Below, in pieces: positions 34,041-43,133 of a DNA stretch of 64,000 bases; the first letter of the stretch is position 1; the number at the start of each line of letters is the position of its first letter. The notes beneath the pieces were generated by a model. That model saw nothing but the letters and a program-made list of their open reading frames with translations. It searched no databases and had not been told where the DNA came from. Location: contig SADC01000688.1 of assembly GCA_004194705.1 (NCBI GenBank), positions 124,001 through 188,000 on the forward strand. Direction: 5' to 3'. The stretch is from Ditylenchus dipsaci. Taxonomy: Eukaryota; Nematoda; Chromadorea; Rhabditida; Anguinidae. A program made the position numbers and the translations under genes.

Positions 34041-37000
34041 TTATCGTGCTGTTGCAACAAAGCTCTTTCTCAGCTCTTGCAGTCTTTTCCTGGCATCCAG
34101 TACCCGTTTCTCTTGCGCCAATATGTCCTGCTCGGATATTTGGGGTATCTGAAATTTCTTATTAAATTTTATCATTTGTATAATTCTGACAATGATGTGG
34201 TCTACATCTTTAGGGTGGGAAAAAACGTGGTCACTTAAATTTTTTGTGTAGGTAGCTCCTTGCCCATTGATTTCCCCAAGAAAATCGATGACAATAGTTG
34301 AGCTACCTAGAAACTTTGTGGTGTTGCTTCTCATCACAGCCGGCATTGTTGTGGAGGTTACCGAAGGCTTGCCAACCAAAAATTGGAAACGGACCGGGCA
34401 AGGAGTCATGTACGCTAACTTTTTGAAGGTGCCCGAATCTTTTTGCGATATCCTGTACAGGGTGTTAAAAAAACTACTCAATTTTTTTTAAACTGATGCA
34501 CTAATCGCTTGCATGGCCGATCTCCGCATATGAGGTCTTGAAGACATCATAAAAGACGTTTCCTGTAATTTTGCAGAAGTCATGAAGAAACCGTGTTACT
34601 GTAATTTTTTGGCCAAAATTACATTCCGGTTCATTGTGTTCCCTGACTCATTCTGAACAACTTTGATCTCGGTCGACGTTATTTTACAACAAAAACTTTC
34701 GAGTGGGCGCGTTTTTACAATGTTTTGTTGGAAATTTCCAAAAAGTTAGTATTTTTTTCTGTTCAACGTTTGTAAGTTTTTTTTGTACTCCATAGGGTTG
34801 GCGAAGCGATTCTTCGTTTTCGACTTTTTCAGTCGAAAACTCGGAAAATTCCGACTTTCGACTTTCGATCCGAGTCGATTCTTCGAAAAAAAACGACTTT
34901 CGACTTTCGATCTGATCCGATTCTTCGAAAAAAACGATTTTCGACTTTCGATCCGATCCGATTCTTCGAAAAAAACGATTTTCGACTTTCGGTCCGATTC
35001 GATTCTTCGAAAATTTTCGAATAATCGATTTCAGTTGACTTTTCGATTCTTCGAGTCGAAAATTCTAATGCTATTCTGCCCATTTTTTATATGGTTCAAA
35101 TGAGATATGTTTTGTATTGAGGAAGAATACCAAGTGTAGTCTGGGAGCATTTCAAGAAGGCCTTGGATAAAGCAACTTGCGAGTGCGTTTATGTTCTCAA
35201 ATATTGCGGTATTGCACCGCACTCAGCTGATATTTATCAACTGATCCTGAGTCAGCAGACCAAAAATGATCTATGGGAGGAAGATGAAGAAGTTGTGGAT
35301 ACTTCGTTAGATGGGAATATTTTCGTGGTGAGTCGGTCCCGGTTATTTATTTATCGGATCATTTATTATCAAATTTATAAGAAGAAATGTAATGCATACA
35401 TAAATGAGAAGAAATTGCCTTTGCCGAGACCGAAATTTACTGGACATGAGGAGATGTATGAACGGTGGGCGTAGAACTCTCGTCGCTTTCCAAATTTAGC
35501 AGTGCTGGCTCGCAAATATCTTCCAATCTCTTTATCTAGTGTTGCTTCAGAAAGTGCTTCTCCAAGGCAAGTCTGCTTTTTGCAAATTCTCTGCGTTCAC
35601 GCCTGTCAAAGCAGACAGCGACTAACTTGCTCATCATCAAGGCAAAATTTAGCAGACGAGGTATTAAAGGGCCGGACAAAAAAGAGCCAGAAGAAATTCG
35701 TGATTTACTGTTAGAGAATGATACGCGATCATTGTTTTATGTGGTTTGCTCAATGTTGTTGTTATTAAAAAATACCAAATCTGAAATCCAATAGCTCAAA
35801 ATCATAAGTTTAGTCTAAGTTAATTTTTAAAAAATTTCGGCTTTCGGTTCGAGTCGATTCTTCGAGAATTTCGACTTTCGATCCGAGTCGATTCTTCGAA
35901 AAAAACGATTTTCGACTTTCGATCCGAGTCGATTCTTCGAAAAAACGATTTTCGACTTTCGATCCGAGTCGATTCTTCGAAAAAAACGATTTTCGACTTT
36001 CGATCCGAGTCGATTCTTCGAAAAAAACGACTTTCGACTTTCGATCCGATCCGATTCTTCGAAAATTTTCGACTCCAATCGATTTTTCGATTCTTCGAAT
36101 CGAAGAATCCGATCCTTCGCCAACCCTAGTACTCCATATTCACAAATAATGTACTTTTAGACGCAGAATGGACAGCTCACTCACCCTGCGGAATGAATTC
36201 TGCAAATGACATTTAAAAATTATATACCTTGGCTGCTAAACAGGAAAAAAAGCTCCTCAAACAATTTTTTGCCCTGAAAAGACCTCTTTACAGCAGATGA
36301 GCGAGCCCACCATAAAACTTATGTTTTTATTAGAGATAGCATTTAATTTCGCATCGGATAGGGTAAAAAAATCCAAAAAAAGGATTCATCCCGGCCAAAT
36401 GAAGTTAAGTGGTGGATGAGAAATGTCAATTTTTTGAAAAAATTATGAGAAGAGTTCAGTTTTCATTAACAATATGCCAATTCTGAGGTCAGATTCGTTC
36501 TCAGCGTGGTCGATTTACATGTAGAAGTGTAATCAGAAAAATTGAATGATGTCATCTAAAGTTTGAGTTTTTGCCTTAACCCCCCCCCCCCCCCTCCCGT
36601 GCTTTGAAAAAAAAGCACGTAGGCGTAAGGGGTAATAATGTCTTCTCCAAAATTACAGAAAAAATCTTATAAGTGTTTCTTTTCTATGAAAAACATTGCA
36701 GAAGAGTGGATAAAATATGACTCACGTTCAAAAATTGTTTTTAAAAATTGATTTAAACTAATTGACTTTAAAGGGGCATGCCCGTGCGTTTCAAAAAGTT
36801 AAGGCGGGGACCAGCAATTTTTTTTGAATCGTCCTATTTTTCACTCGTATTGCGTCAAATCTAATATTAGTGACCCTATACTACTTTTAAAAACTAGGCA
36901 GAAAACTTAAAAAATCTGAATGCGTATGCATGTAAAACTTGATCGAGAAAGATTAAAAGTAGTGGTCCCGCCTTTTCTCCGTGTCGGGCACGGGCATGCC

Positions 37001-40000
37001 CCTTTAAAAAATGGTGCGTAGTCGTTTGGTCAAAAAATTCCCAAATGGGAATTTTTTGACCAAACGTCTTAACAGAACGCCAAGTTTGTACACATTTGAA
37101 TTCATTCTTATTTTTTGCACGGCTGGGTTATTGTATAACTCTTTTTCTTGATTAGTAATTACTAATTAGCCTAAAGTTCGGGATGAGGATGATATTTTAA
37201 GAAACTTAAGCAAATTTATATGTTCATGCATTTAGATGAATGAATTCAGTTGGTCAAACTCAGATGTAGTGATGATTTTGCAAAAGTTGAGGAGCAAACA
37301 AATAACGTTTGGTTTCGTCGAGCAGTTTCTCAAGCAAGAGTATAACCAGAAGAAGTCAAAGACTGCAATCTATAGGCAGATGGGATTAATTCAGCCCCTC
37401 GATGTTTTCCTATTGGATGCTGACATCATGTAAATACTTCTATTTTTAACTTTCCTTTTGATGTTATTTCAGTCCATTACAATCCAAATTTGGAAACAAG
37501 ATCATGGCTGTGAAAGAAAAAAAAAGGTTCCGAGTCTACAAAAAGCATTCAGAAGCCTTATTTGTATGTATCGATTGCGCACAGTAATAAAAGATTTCAC
37601 TTTTTCTGACTTAGGTTATCTTTTCCAGTGCCAAAGAAGACAAACGACCGAAGCCGCTCCCATTCCTACTCAAAAAAGACAATCGTTTCTTTTTAAACAA
37701 TGGTGTCCATATTGCTCACTGCCGCTTACATGAATTGAATGAACTGGTGGCAAGGGATATCGACAGATGCGCGAGAGAAGAAGTTGACCATAACCCTCAT
37801 ATGAAACCACAGGTACTATTAGATCTTATCGTGTCTGGGTAAAGCTTGTACTTAGGAAGCACACGAAAAAGGACAGCGATGTGCTCTAAGAGCTGCAAAG
37901 AAAGCAGGAGAAACAGGAAAGGAAAGCCAATCAATTGCGATCTTATATCCATCGTGGCATGATGTGCGAAACCAGTACTATCGACGTCGTAAGAACGCTG
38001 CCAGCACAGTGAGAGATCCTTATAATCCGCCTATCATCTACCATAATACTTTCCGAGCTTATGTGATGGAAAACAAGGAAAGGTTAGTCTAGGATTAGTC
38101 TTTTTTGTCAGGCCTTCACGTTAAGATGGATATCCCTCATCGACAAGACGAGTGGTGTGGTGATTTTTTCGTCGAACGATGACTTGAGAGCGGCAGCTAA
38201 GTGCTCATTGATAATGGCTGATGGCACGTTCGATTTATGTCCAAAGGGGTTTGCGCAAATTTATACGATACATGGACTGGTAACATTCTCGTGTTTTTCG
38301 CCAAGCATTAACTATTGAATTTAGTATGGTAAAGAATGGATCGCTTTCGGCACTTGTCTAATGCAAAATCGGATCGAAGCTTCTTACGATGTAATTTTCG
38401 AGCACTTGAAGCTAAGATGGAAGATGCTAGAAGTTGTCCCAAAATTTGAGGCAATCCATGTCGATTATGAGCAAGCTGAAATGAATTCTGTCATCAAAGC
38501 ATTTGGAATTGAGGCGAGTTTCCAATTTTCAGCCATTTTTTTATGAAGGTTTTCAGAAAGTGCGTGGATGCCTCTTCCATCATTCAAAAGCCATCATTCG
38601 CAATGTGGGTCAGCTTGGGTTTAAAGCGCAGTACGAAGAACAAGGAAGTGAGTTCCGGCTGCTAGTCAGAATGACAATGGCGCTGCCATTGCTTCCAAAA
38701 GATCAAGCTGCCTATGTATGGAAAGAAGAATTAGAAAAGGGTCTATTGAAAGCTCAGGCCAAGTCATTTTGCGACTACTATAACAGCAGGATATACTATG
38801 CTCTATCAGTTTCTTCATTGGCTGCAATACAAAGGAAGCGTTCGAATAATTCGACTTACTAGTGGTCAGAGGCCTCGTCCAGTCAACAAAAAATATGAGC
38901 GTATGAATCAGTGCCTAGATAATTTGTGGGATGAATACGAGGTGCGTACCACAGAAAATCGTTTATCTTAAATTTAAGGGAGATTTTCAGAATAGCTTGA
39001 ACAACGCTCTTCATGATGAAAGCATACTTCCAGATACTCTCAAATTCCTGTCTGCGGCCAGCTATCTTCTTGCCACTGTGGAAAAGAAAGAGCAAAAAGC
39101 TGCTGCTAAAAGAAAGTCTCTGATTCAGCTTAAAAAAATTTGCAAAAGGCTCTCAGTGTATGAAAACTTGAATGTGGCTAAGCAAAGTAGCGTTCCAAAG
39201 ATCAATGCGACCAAAAGAAACGTAAATTGGTGGGAAATTGAAGTGCCGTCTCGGTTCGTTGATATCAATCCCAATGGTCATTGTTTCTACAGATAATTTT
39301 GACTTTTTCTGGGATTTCAACAAACTTTATTGTTCTAGTTCCGTTGGTTTCATTGTCTACCGAAACAAAAATCAGCAGTCAAGAGTCCGAAGAGAGCTCA
39401 TGAAATTCCTCAGTGATCACCGCAAAGAAAAGTGGACACGCTGGGTTTGTCCTGAAGATGAAGTCGACGATTACATAGAGCTTCATCAATCGTCGCCAAG
39501 TGAGATTAGCGCTGAAAGGAAGAACTGGGGATGCTCGTCTGAACTGATTCTGGCTGCCAGATTGTATGATCGTAACTTTGTTCTCTACCAGCCAGACGAA
39601 CGGTGGAAATTTCTTAATTTTTCTGCAAAGTACGAATCGGTAGGTCTTCTACAAGATATTATGTTCACAAACTGTATTACTCTTTAAGGTAAGGACGCCT
39701 CTGGTAGATGGACGTGAAACTGCATTGCTCAGATACAGAATGAATCATTTTGATGTTGTTGTGGAGAATGTTTGATCAAAATTGTTATTTGAAAATTGTC
39801 TTTTGTTGAGAATTGTGATGATTTGTTTTCACTGAATAAAAGTGGCCAAGAAATAATGGAGATTTGCATGTGTACGTTTAGACAAATTCATTTGATATTA
39901 CGGTAATTAGTCTCTTCTCTAATTTTGGCAATGAGAAACGGGCGCTTATCAGCGCCTCCATCGTGTTTTTAGCTATTATTGGCTAATCAATCAGAACAAA

Positions 40001-41542
40001 TTAAAGCGACTGAATAAAGCGACTAAATAAAGCGACTGAGCCTTAGCAAGCTTTTCCCCCTAAAACTTCTGAGTACTAAGATCTGATTAACTCTATTCAG
40101 GTATCACTGCTTGGGTAATATTTTTATGTGATTCCCGGTGGTTTCTTCATCACCTGTGTCGGAAAACCTTGAAAAAAGATAAGGCTTGCTCGATGTTTCA
40201 TCATAAAACCTTCTCCCCTAAGGCCCCTCTCCCGAAAGTGAAGCAAAATGAAAGGATTGAATCCATCAAAGAACTTGAAAGAGACTTTGGGAGAAAATCA
40301 ATAGAACGAAAAGTCAGCCGACTGTGGCAAAAATAAGAATGAATTCAAATGTGTACAAACTTGGCGTTCTGTTAAGACGTTTGGTCAAAAAATTCCCATT
40401 TGGGAATTTTTTGACCAAACGTTCCTATGCCTTAAAAAATGAGGGAGTTTTTCGAAGCACCCTGTAGTTTAAAAACTTATATTATTTTATTTCATCAAAA
40501 ATTTTAAAATAAAGGACATTTTTGTGAAATAAAGAATATTTGGTCAAAAAGTGTTATTTTAGCCAGTGCTTGTTGATTTCGGTGCACTAAAGATATATAT
40601 TTTGACGTGAAATCTCAAAAATTCTGAAGTTTTCGGATCTCAACTAAAGGACGAAAATAAAGAACGTTCCCGAGCCCTGAGTTAGGCGGAGGGCCTGCAA
40701 ATCCAGTGAAGGATTGGTCAAGACTCGCAATCACGTTATTTTTTTTCCTTAAAAACGATTGAAACTTACTTGGACTAGAGGTTGAGAAAAGTTGATTGCC
40801 GTTAAAGGGTTGGTGTCTATCTGCTTCTTGGTAGCTTGCTGCCCCACTATAGCTGTGCCATTGCACAGTTGGAGTGCGGAGCAGAGGGTGGCTGTCACTG
40901 CTTCTTCATTCAAGGCACTCACTGTGGGCTCCAATTTAGATGCTAATGCTAACCGCTGTTCAATGTGACCTGCCTCATCCAGATTGCGAATTCGGTCAGA
41001 GACTGTCATTGGCACCATCGCTCTTAACCTTTCTAGCGATTTGGCCCAGAAAATCTGTAGTAATTGGTTTAGTCTGTTTGATGCGCTTAAAATTGCATTA
41101 ATACCTGTCTCGGTTTTTCAATCCTGTCACGAGCTTTCGGTAGGTTAGCCAACCGACTTTTCAAGTCGGGTGTCTTCTGAGTTTCTCTAGAAGTAGTGTG
41201 AACCAAAGTGACTGGCTGTTTGAAAATGGATGGACTAAAACAGTATAATTTTTAGTAAAAATTAGAGCAACAAAAAAAGTATTGGAGCTGGCTGTTAGCG
41301 TTGTAAAAATTTTAATTTTGTCTCGGCTAAGCCTGTATGTATTCAAACTAAGGGCTGAAAAAAAAGAACAAAAAAATATTATGTACGAATGTGTAATTTT
41401 TAGCTATGTCTCGCAAGAGATAAAGTTTTAGAAAATCACTCACGTTTTCCTCCAGGGCGCTTCAGCTAGCCCATCGAAACCTGTTTTCACAGCGGCGAGT
41501 TGAGCTGACTTGGCATCTTTTCGGTTAGAACCTTTTTGAAGC
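34041..41542 (-). CDS. unidentified helical/coiled-coil protein
   Basis: Minus-strand exons in transcription order are about 41542-41444, 41186-41105, 41054-40770 and 34148-34041; their phases agree. The visible product is about 190 residues. It includes DLKSRLANLPKARDRIEKPR, an Arg/Leu-rich helical stretch (LRAMVPMTVSDRIRNLDEAG), then LASKLEPTVSALNEEAVTA. It ends in a predicted coiled coil, ISEQDILAQEKRVLDARKRL, and a TAA at 34043-34041. The 5' end and start codon were not found, and the first exon start is a guess. The last intron spans about 6.6 kb and is filled by a transposon nest (34458-40464). The link across it rests on phase and strand. It is tail-to-tail with the gene ending at 33786. 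I do not recognise the family. Confidence 0.45.
34240..34457. repeat. dispersed repeat with GTAGCT/AGCTACCTA core
   Basis: The segment GTAGGTAGCTCCTTGCCCAT ... ATCGATGACAATAGTTGAGC ... AGCTACCTAG recurs in inverted orientation at 61270-61350 with about 75 percent visible identity. Open frames run through it on both strands. Because it is repeated elsewhere I treat it as mobile DNA, not as an exon. Confidence 0.5.
34794..36128. mobile_element. hAT element with TAGGGTTGGCGAAG ends
   Basis: The ends TAGGGTTGGCGAAG and CTTCGCCAACCCTA have the exact 8-bp direct repeat GTACTCCA (34786-34793 and 36129-36136). Both sides carry arrays of TTTCGACTTTCGATCCGA units (34850-35060 and 35830-36080), probably transposase binding arrays. 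It contains a short decayed transposase. Confidence 0.9.
35163..35714 (+). pseudogene. hAT transposase fragment
   Basis: The region 35502-35680 encodes a recognisable hAT C-terminal dimerisation motif (ARKYLPISLSSVASES), after which the frame is lost. The next conserved part (roughly NLADEVL) reappears in the original frame. The upstream segment 35163-35474 is probably the part before it. The catalytic RNase-H-like core is mostly missing, so the element is internally deleted. Confidence 0.6.
36137..36771. other. residual mariner-like interior
   Basis: No coding signal is seen. A C tract lies at about 36580-36597 and pairs loosely with nothing nearby. Confidence 0.35.
36772..37003. mobile_element. 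TTAA MITE, AGGGGCATGCCCG family, copy 2
   Basis: The ends AGGGGCATGCCCGTGCG and GCACGGGCATGCCCCT are flanked by TTAA (36768-36771 and 37004-37007). The MULE inserted directly against its right border. Confidence 0.75.
37014..40431. mobile_element. MULE transposon with OTU domain
   Basis: A 3.4-kb element has long terminal inverted repeats of about 90 bp that include CGTTTGGTCAAAAAATTCCC and AACGCCAAGTTTGTACAC. The 10-bp direct repeat TTAAAAAATG flanks it (37004-37013 and 40432-40441), as expected for Mutator-like elements. The outermost eight or so bases differ between the two ends. The repeat itself begins with a small perfect hairpin around CCCAAATGGG. It encodes a multi-exon transposase-OTU protein. 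Confidence 0.85.
37236..39775 (+). CDS. MULE transposase fused to OTU cysteine protease
   Basis: About ten exons are read, roughly 37236-37429, 37473-37563, 37630-37811, 37857-38081, 38126-38279, 38325-38512, 38557-38800, about 38993-39290, 39341-39639 and 39689-39775; some junctions are uncertain. The N-terminal part has Lys-rich and His/Cys segments that may be a FLYWCH-type DNA-binding region. The MULE catalytic core shows MADGTFDLCP (first Asp), IHVDYEQAEMNSV (second Asp) and VRGCLFHHSKA (the C-x-F-H motif). The C-terminal domain looks like an OTU peptidase: DINPNGHCFYR (Asp and catalytic Cys), SRVRRELMKFL, LYDRNFVLYQP and RYRMNHFDVV (catalytic His). The OTU active residues are all visible. 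The exon border after the catalytic Cys lacks a normal GT donor, and the frame near 38.8 kb is unclear. AATAAA is at 39835-39840. Confidence 0.75.
40467..40769. other. intron sequence, nothing recognised
   Basis: It lies between the mariner-like element and the exon at 40770-41054 and shows no repeat or splice-supported exon. Confidence 0.35.
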
Positions 41543-42730
41543 CTAGAGTACCTGCTTCACTTGTTTTTATCCTTCCCATCTCAAAAGTCAAAAAGTTGAT
41601 AGCAAACAAAAATAGTCTTGAAAAAAGTAAATTTTTAAGAAAAAACCAAATTATATGTGAATTAATTTTTTTCTCAAAATTTATTACCAACATTGTTTTT
41701 TATATTATAATGCTGATCAAACTGCAAATAAATATAGTCTTGGGGATGGTTGTTGAAAATTGCAAAAATAGTTGAACAAGAAAAGAGTCTGAGTAACATT
41801 TTGTCAGGGGTTAGTGTTGGGGTGTGGTTAAACACACAGTATTTTAAAATCATTAACAACAAACAAGAATTTTTTGTGAAAAAATAATATTATTACTGGT
41901 GTAGTGCCTGTCTTGTTGTAGATGGTTTTGTTGTTGCACAAACAAAAGCAAGTGTAATGAGAAACAAAATCAAAATTAGTCAGCCGGGAGAAAAAAGTAC
42001 TTGTTTGATCCGAAAAAGAGTTGAATTGAGATATCAATAACGAAATCAGGGTTACCGTATTTACTGTATTAAGTCCCCATGGGAGTTATTTTTCAACCTC
42101 TAAAAAATCGAAAAATTTTGAGGTCGATTTTGAGATTTTTGGGTGCTCAACCAAAACCTGAAAAATGTAATCAGGTAAACTCGCAGCAACTAAAAAAACG
42201 CAAAAAACAGATTTGCGAAATGTGGCTGAGATATAAGGTCCGTAGAGTGGGGACTTATTAGAGGGTTGGAGTTAATACAGTAAATACGGTATTCAAAGTT
42301 TTGAAAGCAAAAATATTTTTTGTAATAATGGATTGGCTGTCGCTGCTCTAACATTGAGCTATCTAGAATACGAAATCTTTCTAGCTTTCATTACTTATTC
42401 TTTGAAGCGCACCTAATTAACCTCCTTACACTATACAGCTCTGAATCTGCAAGGGGAAAATTTCAGTAAATTTTAGTAAGTAAAATTAATTCACTAATCT
42501 CAGGTTTTTTTTGAAACGTATAATCAATCTGAAATTTAAAAAAAATTGTCTGACCAACTAAGGATCGAACTTTAGTGTTTGTAAAGTTTTTCATCCAAAA
42601 ATTTATTCAAAAACTGATTTTATGATTTACATTAAAAAGTATTTTTGCTAACCCCTCAGTAACAAAAAAGATTTAAAACATAACAAAAAACAGCTCTATT
42701 TTTGTGGTTTTGTCAATTCCGTTCATCAAA
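41543..42730. other. intergenic stretch with a CCGTATTT MITE
   Basis: The MITE at 42053-42291 is the only recognised feature; the remainder is AT-rich. The first exon of the minus-strand coiled-coil gene may lie here. Confidence 0.4.
42053..42291. mobile_element. CCGTATTT-end MITE
   Basis: The ends TACCGTATTTACTGTATTAA and TTAATACAGTAAATACGGTA are near-perfect inverted repeats. Confidence 0.75.
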
Positions 42731-42874
42731 GAGACATGCCCGTGCGCGAGAGCGAAAAAAAATTCAGACCAACAGTGCTTTTCTTTCTCTGAAATATTTG
42801 AAATGTAATCTGATGAGCCTTTTCAAATATATTTACTGTTCCATTTTCGCGGTATCGCGCAAGGGCATGTCCGT
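42731..42874. mobile_element. TTAA MITE, diverged copy
   Basis: The left end AGACATGCCCGTGCGCG and the right end GCGCAAGGGCATGTCCG are inverted. TTAA follows on the right and is mutated on the left. Confidence 0.55.
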
Positions 42875-43133
42875 TTAACATCTCAATTTTTCCCCGCTCA
42901 ATAGCTCAAAACTCGTCAAATAAATAAGATTCATTGGAGATACTCAAAACTAAAAAAACAGTGGTAATAATAGCGAAAATATTTTAATAATAGCCAGAGA
43001 CAAATTTGTGGTATTTCAGCCAAAAACACACACCATTTGGACAAAAACAACAATATTGGGGTGGGTGGAAGATGCTTACAAAACGAGCAAACAGATTAGT
43101 GGTAGTAATAACAAAATAAGTTGTGGTGTGAGT

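Larger units (their letters stand above)
34458..40464. mobile_element. mariner-like element hosting three other elements
   Basis: The ends CAGGGTGTTAAAAAAACTAC and GAGTTTTTCGAAGCACCCTG are flanked by TA (34456-34457 and 40465-40466). Inside are a hAT (34794-36128), a TTAA MITE (36772-37003) and a MULE (37014-40431). Without them the host would be roughly 1 kb and shows no transposase. Confidence 0.65.

Noticed and set aside
34248..34491. Plus-strand frame with a hydrophobic segment, at first sight like an oligosaccharyltransferase subunit (OSTC), and an overlapping minus-strand frame
   Set aside because: The DNA recurs in inverted form at about 61.3 kb and abuts the mariner-like end, so it is repeat sequence; the resemblance is limited to one hydrophobic stretch.
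34783..35103. 106-codon frame rich in Phe, Arg and Ser
   Set aside because: It translates the TTTCGACTTTCGATCC subterminal array of the hAT element.
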